NCBI RefSeq assembly: GCF_900143055.1
Contig: NZ_FRCW01000013.1
Coordinates: 21,444-85,443, forward strand
DNA length: 64,000 nucleotides
Direction: 5' to 3'
Source of the DNA: Fibrobacter sp. UWR3
GTDB taxonomy: Bacteria; Fibrobacterota; Fibrobacteria; Fibrobacterales; Fibrobacteraceae
The notes beneath the pieces are model-generated. The model was not told the DNA's origin, made no database searches, and worked only from the letters and a program-made list of their open reading frames with translations. Position 1 is the stretch's first letter. Every line of letters starts with the position of its first letter. Shown here piece by piece: positions 37,990-47,263 of the stretch. Position numbers and translations under genes: made by a program.

Positions 37990-39276
37990 TTACTTTTTCG
38001 CCAGTCGGGCGAGGCCCTTCTTACCGATGTCCTTGCGGTAGAACTTGCCTTCGAACTGAACCTTCTCGGCGGCTTCGTAAGCAATGTCGAGAGCGGCCTG
38101 GAGCGTTTCGCCATGGCCCACCACACCGAACACGCGACCACCGTTAGTGACCAGCTTGCCGTCCACCATTTTGGTACCGGCATGGAGCACCTGGGCGCCG
38201 TTCTTTTCGGCTTCTTCGATACCCGTCACGACCTTGCCCTTTTCGTAGGAGCCCGGATAACCGGCGCTTGCAAGCACCACGATTGCGGAACTGCCCTTCG
38301 GAGCCTTCGGGGCACCAAGCTTGGCAAGTTCGCCCTTTTCGGCAGCGTCGAACAAGGCGAGCACATCGCCGTCGTAGAGCGGGAGCACAATCTGGCATTC
38401 AGGGTCGCCGAGGCGGCAGTTGTATTCCACGACCTTCGGGCCCTTCGCAGTCACCATGATGCCCACGTAGAGCACGCCCGTGTAAGGCTTGCCTTCGGCG
38501 GCCATGCCCTTGAGCGTCGGTTCGATAATCGTCTTCTTCACTTCGTCGAGGAGAGCGTCCGTGACTACCGGAGCCGGGCTGTAAGCGCCCATGCCACCCG
38601 TGTTCGGGCCCTTGTCGTCGTCAAAGACGCGCTTGTGGTCCTGGGCAGAAGAGAGGATCACGTAGTCCTTGCCGTCGCAAACCACGAAGATGGAGGCTTC
38701 TTCGCCGTCCATGAATTCTTCAATCACGACCGTCTTGCCGGATTCGCCAAAGACGGCCTTGTCGCCGAGCATTTCTTCCACAGCGTCGTTCGCTTCCTTG
38801 TCGGTCATGCAGACGATGGCGCCCTTGCCCGCAGCGAGGCCCGACGCCTTCACCACGATCGGAGCCGGGTGTTCGGCAAGGAACTTCTTCGCGGAGGCGA
38901 GATCGGTGAAGGTCTCGAAGGCTGCCGTCGGCACGCCATACTTCTTCATGATATCCTTGCTGAAGGCCTTGGAGCCTTCGAGCGCGGCAGCAGCCGCAGT
39001 CGGGCCGAAAGCACGCAGCCCGCGACGACGGAATTCGTCCACCACGCCCGCGACCAGCGGAATTTCGGGGCCGATGACCGCGAGGTCAATCTTTTCGGCC
39101 ACGGCGAGGTCGGCGATAGCCTTCGGGTCGGCCACATCGACCGGCACGCACTTGCCGAGGTTTGCCATGCCCGGATTGCCCGGAGCGCACACGAGATTGT
39201 CGCACAGCGGCGACTTCTTGACTGCAAGAGCGATGGCATGTTCGCGACCACCGCTACCAACGACGAGAATGTTCAT
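37990..39276 (-). CDS. purD: Phosphoribosylamine-glycine ligase
   Basis: 428 residues. GAR synthetase of de novo purine synthesis, an ATP-grasp ligase. Start MNILVVGSGGREHA, then NPGMANLG, GPEIPLVAGVVDEF, FSKDIMKKYGVPTA, PIVVKASGLAAGKGAIV, FMDGEEASIFVVCDG, GPNTGGMGAYSPAPV and EYNCRLGDPECQIVLPL. AAGGA precedes the ATG at 39276. A TATAAT on the minus strand at 39317-39322 may be its -10 box. Adjacent purE completes a two-gene purine unit. Confidence 0.96.
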   Translation of the reverse strand: MNILVVGSGGREHAIALAVKKSPLCDNLVCAPGNPGMANLGKCVPVDVADPKAIADLAVAEKIDLAVIGPEIPLVAGVVDEFRRRGLRAFGPTAAAAALEGSKAFSKDIMKKYGVPTAAFETFTDLASAKKFLAEHPAPIVVKASGLAAGKGAIVCMTDKEANDAVEEMLGDKAVFGESGKTVVIEEFMDGEEASIFVVCDGKDYVILSSAQDHKRVFDDDKGPNTGGMGAYSPAPVVTDALLDEVKKTIIEPTLKGMAAEGKPYTGVLYVGIMVTAKGPKVVEYNCRLGDPECQIVLPLYDGDVLALFDAAEKGELAKLGAPKAPKGSSAIVVLASAGYPGSYEKGKVVTGIEEAEKNGAQVLHAGTKMVDGKLVTNGGRVFGVVGHGETLQAALDIAYEAAEKVQFEGKFYRKDIGKKGLARLAKK

Positions 39277-39399
39277 AAGCGAGTCCTTATCTTTTGGGAA
39301 AAATGTAGAAAAATGCATTATAAGAAATCTGCCAACATACGGAATAATGTATAATTAGAGTTATCCAAGCCCCTCAACACGTCATCTCTGGAGGAAAAT

Positions 39400-39924
39400 A
39401 TGAAAAGAACCCGCTACTGGGCAGTTACAATCTTAGGCATTATCACCTTATCAATATGCGGTTGTGCAACGGCAAAAGGCTATCATGCACTACCCAGCAT
39501 TTCCCAAAAAGCAACTTCAGCCCCCGAAGCTTGTATTTTCCTTGCCGTTGACGACACAGCACATTATGAAGGCATTCACAACGCTATAGGCATCAATAAT
39601 GACAGTTTGTATTTTGAATACAACATCTACAAGAAAACAGATGCCGACCAAGAATATCAAATGTACGAAACCATTCACATTTCCAAAAAGCCACATGACT
39701 TGAAAGCGATGTTTTTCCCATACCGAGACAAGAACGGCACTATCAATGACTGCTATATAATAAAGCCGATTTCCAACAACGAAGAGTTAGACGCAATTCC
39801 TTTAACATACTACACAACCGATTCAACCTACTTCACACAAATTGAACATCGTTCAATGGAATCGTCCAAAGCAGATACACGGCTTTACAATCTAATTCTT
39901 TACGTCGAAAACGTTTCAAAATAG
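39400..39924 (+). CDS. Small lipoprotein, function unknown
   Basis: 174 residues. Lipobox ICGC (Cys about 22) after a hydrophobic segment. The mature part is beta-rich (CIFLAVDDTAHYEGIHNAIGINNDSLYFEYNIY, YNLILYVENVSK). No family recognised. TATAAT lies at 39350-39355 and GGAGG 7 bases before the ATG. The codon use is A+T-rich, in contrast to purD next to it, so this gene marks the left edge of the accessory region. Confidence 0.75.
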   Translation: MKRTRYWAVTILGIITLSICGCATAKGYHALPSISQKATSAPEACIFLAVDDTAHYEGIHNAIGINNDSLYFEYNIYKKTDADQEYQMYETIHISKKPHDLKAMFFPYRDKNGTINDCYIIKPISNNEELDAIPLTYYTTDSTYFTQIEHRSMESSKADTRLYNLILYVENVSK

Positions 39925-39928
39925 ATAG

Positions 39929-39952
39929 TGCAGCGTTCCGCTGCATTTTTTT
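39929..39952 (+). terminator. Terminator of the 39400 lipoprotein gene
   Basis: TGCAGCG-TTC-CGCTGCA followed by seven T. It lies four bases after the stop codon and overlaps the 3' end of the convergent gene. Confidence 0.9.
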
Positions 39953-40287
39953 CAAAATGCCCAGTATAGACCCAGGCCCCCTAAAGCAGTTATACCTAGG
40001 CCACCACCAAGCATCGCACCTCCGTTATCGCCCCCGTCCTTGAGTTCCGCTGCCCCCATCACACCCCAAGAAAACCCGAAAATAACAAGCATAAACGAAA
40101 TCACGCCTACAAAGGGCTTAAACACGCTAAGATCAGCCTCCGATCTCTCGTTATAGTCAAAATCGTCAGAGGACATAGTCCCTTCATATTCCTGCACCGA
40201 TAGAACCAGCGGAGGGTTCAGCGACACAGCAAAAGAACTTGTCGCCACCAACGAAAGAGCCAAAAAGAATACTGCTAAAAATTTCAT
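39952..40287 (-). CDS. Small exported/membrane protein
   Basis: 111 residues. N-terminal signal-like segment (FLAVFFLALSLVATSSFA), an acidic middle, a membrane segment (FVGVISFMLVIFGFSWGVMGAAEL) and a Gly-rich end (GGAMLGGGLGITALGGLGLYW). No family recognised; probably a small inner-membrane protein. Confidence 0.6.
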   Translation of the reverse strand: MKFLAVFFLALSLVATSSFAVSLNPPLVLSVQEYEGTMSSDDFDYNERSEADLSVFKPFVGVISFMLVIFGFSWGVMGAAELKDGGDNGGAMLGGGLGITALGGLGLYWAF

Positions 40288-40469
40288 TTAGTTTCTACCT
40301 TCTCCATAAAATCCACGAGACTCCAGTTGTCGATTTTACGTTGAATCATCAGTTTTTCCGTTTATCCAACCTTAAAACAACTAATTTTGTCCGTTTTTCC
40401 AACTATTTTTACGACATTTTTGCCCATTTTTCCAATTTTAGCAAAAATCCATGTTTTTAATGACATAAA

Positions 40470-40493
40470 CATTTTGCCGACGTCGGCAAAATG
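40470..40493. repeat. 24-bp perfect palindrome
   Basis: CATTTTGCCGAC-GTCGGCAAAATG, with no mismatch and no loop. It lies 14 bases past the stop codon of the dinD pseudogene in otherwise T-rich DNA. It may be a terminator-type hairpin for the minus strand or a dimer-binding site. Confidence 0.9.
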
Positions 40494-40507
40494 GGAGCCG
40501 TAGTTTT

Positions 40508-41152
40508 TCATTTCTTCGCAACGGCTTTTTTACGTTCCTGCTTCAACTTTTTGGCACTGATTTTGGGCGTGGGGAGATTTTCGGGCATTGTTCCGCCAAG
40601 TTCGGCAATCGTCTGGCGAACCTTCTTGCCTACGGCATAATGGGTTTCGTTTGCCTGCTCCTTCCCCTTGATGTTTTCACGACGGAGTTTGTCGTCAGTC
40701 TGGGTAATGCGGAACAGGTTCGCCGCAAGCTCGGTAGCACCCATGTGGTCCAGGATCTGTTCGTTTTTCTTGAGCCCCTAAATTTCATTCTGCCGGGTTT
40801 TAACAGCAAAATATGTTTGACCCAGGGCAATCACTTCTTTGCGGGGGTCTCCGTTCATCACAATCAGGTAACAAGCGTAACGGGAAAGCTTGTAGCTATC
40901 CATTTTTCTTTCTGCACCACTTCCGATATTGACCATCTCGCTCACGTGGGCGAAATGGTTTCCTTCATCAAAGCCGGTTTTCCGACATGCTTCGATAGCC
41001 TTTTTTATCACGGGTAAGAACTTGCCATATTCGGTATATTCTAAGGCTTTTTGCAATTCCCTTGCATACCAGAATTCAGTTCCATTTTCGTCGGTGTGCT
41101 TGATATTCTCGAACGTCTGCTGAGAATAAGTGATAACCTCTTTTTTAGCCAT
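40508..41152 (-). pseudogene. DinD-like gene with internal deletion and stop
   Basis: Two in-frame pieces of a DNA-damage-inducible protein D homologue. The 5' piece (41152-40778, ATG with GGAGG upstream) has FWYARELQKALEYTEYGKFLPVI, NHFAHVSEMV and SRYACYLIVMNGDPRKEVIALGQTYFAVKTRQNEI. It then meets TAG, and the same frame continues with GLKKNEQILDHMGATELAANLFRITQ and VGKKVRQTIAELGGTMPENLPTP to 40508. In intact DinD about 60-80 residues separate QNEI from GLKK; they are missing here. The stop falls exactly at the joint, so one deletion explains both. DinD is part of the SOS response. Confidence 0.85.
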
Positions 41153-41221
41153 AGGGCCTCCTGCGTTTATTGTTTTTACTAGGAACGCCCTCGCATTACG
41201 GCAAAGCCAGATAAAGCAAAA

Positions 41222-41254
41222 GCGCATCATTCCTTTCTAGGGAATGACGCGCTG
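41222..41254. repeat. 12-bp near-perfect hairpin
   Basis: AGCGCATCATTCC ... GGAATGACGCGCT with one mismatch, 70 bases upstream of the dinD-like start. Confidence 0.7.
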
Positions 41255-41328
41255 GGATGTAATGTACCTAATATTTGAAAAACTGGCAAGAGGGGCAAGA
41301 AAATTTTACATTAGGTTGAGCCGCAGTT

Positions 41329-41345
41329 GTTCGGAAATTCCGAAC
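41329..41345. repeat. GTTCGGAA-A-TTCCGAAC palindrome
   Basis: A perfect 8-1-8 inverted repeat that extends outward to CAG..CTG with one mismatch. It sits 12 bases after the stop codon of the 41357 gene and about 180 bases upstream of the dinD-like pseudogene. No T-tract follows, so a protein-binding site is as likely as a terminator. Confidence 0.7.
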
Positions 41346-41356
41346 AGCTGACGAGA

Positions 41357-42607
41357 CTAAATTTTTTCCAGTTCGTCTCTCATGGCGGGACGATTCTTGA
41401 ACCGCGACAGCCATGATATTTTCAGGCGATTGACTTCCGGGAGGCCGCCTTCGTACTTGAGCAGCTCACCCGCTTCACGGACAACATTCCTGTATTCCTT
41501 ACGGTTGCTAGCATGTTCCATTGCACCATCCAGATATTCCACGAACATCTTGACAAATTTTGCATTGTACTTGGGGCACAGCGCCTTTCCGTAACGCTTG
41601 AAATAAAAAAAGCTCGGCCCAATCGAAAACACCCTGCAAAAAGACGCATAGAGTTCATCCGTCATGTTTTCGTACGCAAGGACATCCATCCGAAAATCCC
41701 ATTTGGTAATCGAATTCAATAATTCAACCAGAGCGACTTTCCACTGTTGCTTTGGAACAAAGTCCTTGTACTCCTTGTAAAAATCCATTCTGGATTGCGT
41801 AACAACCATCGTTTTCAGCATGTCGCCGAACTTTTCTGTTTGGCCTGTCGCACGGTACATTTCTTTCAACTTGGCATGGACCTTTTCTGCAAGCCCCGAC
41901 CAGTTTTTATGCGTGTCCAGCAAGTGCTTTAGGCATTTCTCGGCTTCTTCGAATTTCGATTCTTCCACCAAAATATCGAACAGCAAAAAGGCGGAATCCG
42001 TAAAATTCGCGTAGTCGGCAAGATACTTCTTGACTTCGGAATTGTCCATTTTCAGTTTACGCATTACGGTAGCGCGTGAACGGGCCCAGCCCCCTATGCG
42101 GTACGAGCGGATACTGTCACTCTGTTTTTCGCTTTCGATAATCTTGTCGAAATACCTGAGTTTCGCCTTCAGGTCGGCCACACTGTTGAACGCCTCGTTG
42201 TACGCGCCCCACAGTTCGTCTTCCACAAGCCACATTTCCGTCTTCAGGATGTTGTTCTCTATCCACTTGCGGCATTCCGTAACGACATCGGCCGACGCCG
42301 AATTCAGGAAAAGCATCCAAAGATTCTTGAACTCCGGCAGGAGAATCGACATTTCGCCGTTCGAGTCGTCAATGTTCAGGTTCCCGAGCTTTTTCGTGAA
42401 ATGGACCAGGACCTTCTTGGCTCCGTCGTTGTTTACAAACAGGCGTTGCCTTTCGATTCGCTCGAAAAGATTCAGCATGTCGTTCATGAAATAGCGCGCG
42501 TCGCGGTAAGCGATAAGGCCACCGTCGCGATACCTGCGGACGATGCTATCGAACTGGGCGGTGAGATCTTCAAGTTTTAGGGGTTGCATAGTTTTTTTCG
42601 GGGTCAT
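41357..42607 (-). CDS. Helical-repeat protein, DUF6880-like
   Basis: 416 residues, soluble and helical. The N-terminal part has FDSIVRRYRDGGLIAYRDARYFMNDMLNLFERIERQ, a DDSNG turn, then long helix pairs, and a C-terminal stretch of TPR-like helices (SAFLLFDILVEESKFEEAEKCLKHLLDTH). This resembles the C-terminal helical region of SWIM-zinc-finger/DUF6880 proteins, from memory and not certain. There is no catalytic motif, and no Cys/His zinc site. It stands alone between the broken dinD and the first AlbA_2 gene, with no visible Shine-Dalgarno; Met at 42589 is an alternative start. Confidence 0.6.
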   Translation of the reverse strand: MTPKKTMQPLKLEDLTAQFDSIVRRYRDGGLIAYRDARYFMNDMLNLFERIERQRLFVNNDGAKKVLVHFTKKLGNLNIDDSNGEMSILLPEFKNLWMLFLNSASADVVTECRKWIENNILKTEMWLVEDELWGAYNEAFNSVADLKAKLRYFDKIIESEKQSDSIRSYRIGGWARSRATVMRKLKMDNSEVKKYLADYANFTDSAFLLFDILVEESKFEEAEKCLKHLLDTHKNWSGLAEKVHAKLKEMYRATGQTEKFGDMLKTMVVTQSRMDFYKEYKDFVPKQQWKVALVELLNSITKWDFRMDVLAYENMTDELYASFCRVFSIGPSFFYFKRYGKALCPKYNAKFVKMFVEYLDGAMEHASNRKEYRNVVREAGELLKYEGGLPEVNRLKISWLSRFKNRPAMRDELEKI

Positions 42608-42660
42608 TTTTTCAAAGAATATGTTCTGTTTTTACATGCTCCGTTGAGGGACTGTTTTAT

Positions 42661-44397
42661 CTAACTCTCACCAATCGCCACATATTTCTGGATCCGGCTA
42701 TTCGGCTTATCCGGAACAGTATAACGTATTCTTTTGTTAAGCAATGGCTTGAGGTACAATTTGTCAAAACTCTTTCGGTCAGACAACTTCAAGAATGCCA
42801 TCATCTCCTTTTTAGACCGAGGGATTCTACAGAACAAGACCAGTTCATTGCATTTAGTTTGTATATCATCTTGGGGGGTGACTTGGGGGGTGACTTGGGG
42901 GGTGACTTGGGGGGTGATCACGTCAAAATCCGAATTCAGCACATAATACACCGAGTCTACCGTTTTGCCCTTTTGTTTCAAAACGCCCATTTTTTTAAGA
43001 AAATCAAGGTTTGAATCAGCCAATTTCCGTTTTTCACCGACAATCTGCATATAAGTCAACGTATCAACAGCACCAACTTCACGGGCAAAAATCAAGGCAG
43101 AACGCTGACCCTGCGTAAGATTTTCGCCAAAGCCGCTAAGCCAAGCCACGTCACCTTCGTCAAAGAACTTGTGCAAGAGCAACCGAATCGTGAAAGTATC
43201 CTTTGTTCTGTCAGACTCAAACGTGGGCATCGAAAGTCCCGCCCCGGTCATCAGGCGACGCATGGTACGAATCCCCGTTCCCTTGAATTCCGCAAGGTTT
43301 GTCTCGTGGAGAATCGAGGCAATCAACTGATTTCGCGTATCGCTCCCAGCGGTTCCAATTTCTTCTTGCGCCTTCAGGGAATACCCCGAATTAATTATTT
43401 CGATGCGATTGTTGTAGCGGATAATTTGAGTCGGACGGTTATGCCGATACGAACGATGCATAATGGCATTTACTATAGCCTCTCTTATCACGCGTTCCGG
43501 CAAGTCGGGTTTTGTCGTCGCGTGTATCTGCCCTTCTTTCAACGAAAAATTTTGAGGCAAATCCGACAAGACCGCATCAATCATCCTGTCAATCTGGAGC
43601 ATGAGCGGCCCCATGAACTCAATCGCAGAAAAACGTTCATCGACATTTTCTACCCACTCATTTCCACGTACACGAATATAGTCCGTCCGCATCAACGGGT
43701 AAAACCTTCGAATAACCCGCTTTGTTCCAAAAAGCATGGCACCCGCAAATGTAAGGTTACCATCTTGCGTCAAGCATTCCAACGATTCCAAAAGTTCCCT
43801 GTCACTATAGTTGAGTTCTTCCGCCTTGGGATTAACCTCTTTGCGACATCTGCGGTAATACTTGACGGCATCCAAATCGACATCATCAAAACTTGTATTC
43901 TTGACAACAGAAGAATCGAAACTCGTATTATCTTGATAAAAGGCATACAAGTCTTCTTCTGTGCATCGTTGGTCGCTTGACCCGATTCGTCGCCATGCAC
44001 CTTGCGGTAAACCCACGCTCTTGAAATACAGAGGTTTTTGTTGACTTGGGAGTTCCGGCACGAAAATTTTCAGCACATTCTTGCCATCAAGCTTTTCCAC
44101 ATCGATTCGCGGCCGCACCGACAAATTGAACATGCTCGCGCACCGCGTAGAAATATCCAACTGAGCCTTATCTGGATTTTCAACACCCTCAATCCAAAAA
44201 CGATTGTCGAGCACCTTGGTATCTTCACCAATTCCTAAAAGAATATACCCACCGCCAAGCCCAGGTTCGTTGCTAAACGAACAGACAGACTCCATCAACG
44301 ACTGAGCCGAATCGCTTGCGCCCTTAGCCTCAATCCACACGCATTCATCGGATTCGGACAACAGTTTATAGAGTTCTTGTGCAGTGTAGAGTTTCAT
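42661..44397 (-). CDS. AlbA_2/Schlafen-like ATP-binding protein with RecG-like C-terminus (1)
   Basis: 578 residues. N-terminal AlbA_2 (Schlafen-type) domain: ECVWIEAKGAS, CSFSNEPGLGGGYILLGIGED and GKNVLKIFVPELP...PLYFKSVG. The middle has the HATPase_c_4 module: PERVIREAIVNAIMHRSYR, RIEIINSGY and FKGTGIRTMRRLM. A helix-turn-helix segment follows, then a VTPQ x4 linker (about residues 493-508) and another winged helix. Proteins of this kind are transcription regulators or defence proteins. It has its own promoter region similar to that of the gene at 54665. TAGAGGAAAAC is upstream of the start. Confidence 0.82.
   Translation of the reverse strand: MKLYTAQELYKLLSESDECVWIEAKGASDSAQSLMESVCSFSNEPGLGGGYILLGIGEDTKVLDNRFWIEGVENPDKAQLDISTRCASMFNLSVRPRIDVEKLDGKNVLKIFVPELPSQQKPLYFKSVGLPQGAWRRIGSSDQRCTEEDLYAFYQDNTSFDSSVVKNTSFDDVDLDAVKYYRRCRKEVNPKAEELNYSDRELLESLECLTQDGNLTFAGAMLFGTKRVIRRFYPLMRTDYIRVRGNEWVENVDERFSAIEFMGPLMLQIDRMIDAVLSDLPQNFSLKEGQIHATTKPDLPERVIREAIVNAIMHRSYRHNRPTQIIRYNNRIEIINSGYSLKAQEEIGTAGSDTRNQLIASILHETNLAEFKGTGIRTMRRLMTGAGLSMPTFESDRTKDTFTIRLLLHKFFDEGDVAWLSGFGENLTQGQRSALIFAREVGAVDTLTYMQIVGEKRKLADSNLDFLKKMGVLKQKGKTVDSVYYVLNSDFDVITPQVTPQVTPQVTPQDDIQTKCNELVLFCRIPRSKKEMMAFLKLSDRKSFDKLYLKPLLNKRIRYTVPDKPNSRIQKYVAIGES
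42871..42918. repeat. 12-bp tandem repeat, four units
   Basis: TTGGGGGGTGAC repeated at 42871, 42883, 42895 and 42907 (last base differs). It encodes the VTPQ x4 linker of the AlbA_2 protein. Length changes would keep the frame. Confidence 0.95.
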
Positions 44398-44475
44398 TGT
44401 TTTCCTCTAGTCCATAGATTCCTATTCTACCTAAATATAACTCCATCCACTTGACACAAAGTGACAAAATGCAAC

Positions 44476-44514
44476 TATTTTCCGAGGCTTTTCAATTCCT
44501 TTCTGTCCTAATTT
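44476..44514. repeat. 39-bp direct repeat, left copy
   Basis: Identical to 48798-48836 except at two positions. On the minus strand it reads as the end of a coding sequence, DRKELKSLGK followed by stop, and also contains the stop codon of the SF1 helicase gene. The two copies bracket the helicase and AlbA_2 genes. Confidence 0.9.
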
Positions 44515-47252
44515 ACCATATACGCTTTCAACTTGCTTTCAAGCTGTTCGCGTTCGTTGCTTCCCTTGGTAGAAAATCTCACATAATCAATGCCATATCG
44601 TTCTAATATACAATCTTTCATACGATCGCGTTCTGCCTGAACAGATTCTTGCTTATGGAAATTCGCGCCATCAATTTCAATTGCCAAAATAGGCGTTTTT
44701 GAAATACGGTTCGTAATGAGAAAGTCAATATGCGTTGAAGGATGTTTAGCATAACTGAGCAACGCCTGATTATCCGCTATTTTTGAAAAATCTCGAATTA
44801 GATGATTCATTGGATACTCAAAGAATACATCTAAACTTGGACAGGATTTCAAGACATCACGAATCATTCTGTACGCAATGTTTTCCGAAGGATATTTCGA
44901 GATACTTTCCATATTCCTGAAATTCGTGCAGCACTTTTGACTAAACAAAACATCGAAAATGGAGTAAACCTTGCTTTCTACAGACTCTCCTGCATTGTAT
45001 TGAATGTAGCCAATTAGGTCATCAAGAATACTACCCTTTGGCTGTTCCTGTTTAGAAGCTACCAAAATAAACTTGTTCTTTGCTCTTGAAACAGCTACAT
45101 TTATTATTTGCGGATCTCCGGAAAACTCGGTCAAAACATTATCTACCGTCGAAAAGATTATTGAATCCTTTTCACGGCCTTGAAACTTATGAATGGTCGA
45201 TATATCAATATTCGGAACAACCTTTCTCAATTCACTGCATTGCTTATTATAAGGAGAAATTATTCCTACATCGGTCGTTTTGAGTGTTGGCATCACTTCT
45301 TGAGCAATTGCATCTATCTGTTTCTGGTTGACATTATTTTCTCGACTAGTCGGAGCAGTCCAATGAATTACCAGCGGATTTTGTTCTGTATTGTTAGAAA
45401 GAACAACCAGCTGATTGTCATAGAATTTCTGATTACAGAACTCAATAATCTTCGGGTGGCAACGATAATGTTCTTTCAACAAAGTTTTAGCTGCTTCGGG
45501 AATAAAGCGACCAATAGAATCTAAGAAACTCACATCTGCACAGTTATACATCTGAGGCACTTTATGCTTTTCAAAAATTTCTTGATACTTTTCTTTTTCT
45601 TCTCTTGTCATCACCTTTTCAAGTTGCTTACTATCGCCAACAATCACGGCATTCTTCGCACAAGAAATAGCTAACGCACCCGTAGCAATATCAACCTGCG
45701 AAGATTCATCCATAATCACATAGTCAAAAACGGCATTGGGACTAAGCGCACTCTTTGATGCAAACGTAGTGCTGAATACTATCGGGTAATCTTTAAGGAA
45801 TTCACTCCATTTACGATACAAATCATCTTTTGTATATATGGTTTGTTCTTTTCTCAGATTAAACTTTCGGAAAACATTCTCGTACAAAATTGATTTTGAA
45901 AAGCTCTGCAAATCAGACGCGGCATGCTCATTAGCCTTTACAGAATTTTCCAAAGACTTAATGCGATTTCCATATTCAGCCAATCGAATTATAAAACAGA
46001 AATTTTCAAGACTTGCTATAATCGCAGCAACATCGCCCTTGAGAAATTTCCAATTAGAAAGCCCCTTAACAAAACGCAGCCAAACACGAGTAAAAAAAGA
46101 AAACTTGTTTCTTGACGGGTTATTCTTAAGATTTGATTCTAGTTGGCTTCTAACGGATTCTATATCGAATTGATTCAGATTATTCCGATTTTTAACGGAG
46201 TAGTCTAAAATTTTCAATTCATCTAGATAGTCCTTAAAATGCTCATAATTCACTCTCGCACTTTCAAATTCCGTCTTTACGCGAGCTAACTCATTCTGCT
46301 CACTAAAAAGCCGTTTTGCGTCGGAAACTTTCTTTAATATGTTCTTTTGCCACGAAGCGAGACTAGGACGATTTTTTTCTATGGGAAGTTCCAATTTTCT
46401 AGGCTTTTGCGACTCAATAAAAGCTGTCTTGTTTTCATCTTTACCAAGCATAGCCGAAAGAAAGTCCAATTTGTATTGAGACAATTTCTCTTGAACGTTC
46501 TTTATGGCGCTGTTATTGTTGGATACGACTAACGCGGTCTTCCCTTGAATCAGCAAGTTGGCCAGGATATTTAAAATCGTCTGTGTTTTACCGGTTCCTG
46601 GAGGACCTTGAATTAGGCTAATTGTATATTTGAACGCATTTTGAGCTGCATTGATTTGGCTGAGGTTGCAACCAAACGGGAAAACAAGACTTCGAGTCTC
46701 TGTAGATTGCAAGTCCTTTTGAACGTCGGACTTCAAATAGAGAGCCAACGCGGTATCTTCGCCTTCGTAGATTCCTTTTATTTTATCATATTGCTTTTGC
46801 AATAAGGAGGCATCCGTTTTCTTATTATCATTTTCACAAAAATCTTGAACCAACAAAGGATTGTTTGCAGCAACATCTTTCAAATAATTCAAGACGGCAC
46901 TTTGAAAAGAATCCTTCGTTTCATTCAGGACCTTCAATTCATCATATTTATAGGTTTTAGCCTTATCCTTGAAAACAATATGCCAATATTTTTTGTTCGA
47001 TTTGGCGTCACAAAACTCATAGATGTTTTCAATATTGTAAAGTTCAATGCCATTTACGGAAATCTTCTGTTTTTTGAAATCATGCTGGCAAGGGTTATTT
47101 AGACAAACAACATTACCGGCACTATATTCATAAGCACTACCATTCCGAAAAACAACCTTACATTTCCGGCTAGCATCATCAAAGGAAAGAGATTCGACCT
47201 CTTCCGTCTTTATTTCTCCTTTGATTAATACGAGAAGTTCGCGTGGATTCAT
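44508..47252 (-). CDS. SF1 helicase (AAA_11/AAA_12) with DUF2726-like nuclease C-terminus
   Basis: 914 residues. Motif I GPPGTGKTQT (about 218), motif II VIMDESSQVD (about 515), motif III VGDSKQL, then GIISPYNKQ, TIHKFQGREKDSIIF and VAVSRAKNKFILV: a complete UPF1-like SF1 helicase with a coiled insertion (residues about 290-440). The C-terminal 100 residues (HPSTHIDFLITNR, ILAIEIDGANFH, DRMKDCILERYGIDYVRFST) match the DUF2726/Vsr-like endonuclease fold with D and E-x-D. Related helicase-nuclease proteins occur in anti-phage systems (the AAA_11/12 helicase of Mokosh is comparable, but the kinase and PLD parts are absent). It follows the AlbA_2 gene by 11 bases. Confidence 0.88.
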   Translation of the reverse strand: MNPRELLVLIKGEIKTEEVESLSFDDASRKCKVVFRNGSAYEYSAGNVVCLNNPCQHDFKKQKISVNGIELYNIENIYEFCDAKSNKKYWHIVFKDKAKTYKYDELKVLNETKDSFQSAVLNYLKDVAANNPLLVQDFCENDNKKTDASLLQKQYDKIKGIYEGEDTALALYLKSDVQKDLQSTETRSLVFPFGCNLSQINAAQNAFKYTISLIQGPPGTGKTQTILNILANLLIQGKTALVVSNNNSAIKNVQEKLSQYKLDFLSAMLGKDENKTAFIESQKPRKLELPIEKNRPSLASWQKNILKKVSDAKRLFSEQNELARVKTEFESARVNYEHFKDYLDELKILDYSVKNRNNLNQFDIESVRSQLESNLKNNPSRNKFSFFTRVWLRFVKGLSNWKFLKGDVAAIIASLENFCFIIRLAEYGNRIKSLENSVKANEHAASDLQSFSKSILYENVFRKFNLRKEQTIYTKDDLYRKWSEFLKDYPIVFSTTFASKSALSPNAVFDYVIMDESSQVDIATGALAISCAKNAVIVGDSKQLEKVMTREEKEKYQEIFEKHKVPQMYNCADVSFLDSIGRFIPEAAKTLLKEHYRCHPKIIEFCNQKFYDNQLVVLSNNTEQNPLVIHWTAPTSRENNVNQKQIDAIAQEVMPTLKTTDVGIISPYNKQCSELRKVVPNIDISTIHKFQGREKDSIIFSTVDNVLTEFSGDPQIINVAVSRAKNKFILVASKQEQPKGSILDDLIGYIQYNAGESVESKVYSIFDVLFSQKCCTNFRNMESISKYPSENIAYRMIRDVLKSCPSLDVFFEYPMNHLIRDFSKIADNQALLSYAKHPSTHIDFLITNRISKTPILAIEIDGANFHKQESVQAERDRMKDCILERYGIDYVRFSTKGSNEREQLESKLKAYMVN

Positions 47253-47263
47253 GATTACACAAT

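Noticed and set aside
44508..47252. Mokosh system
   Set aside because: The helicase core is comparable, but no kinase domain, no PLD nuclease and no second Mokosh gene is present; the C-terminus is DUF2726-like instead.
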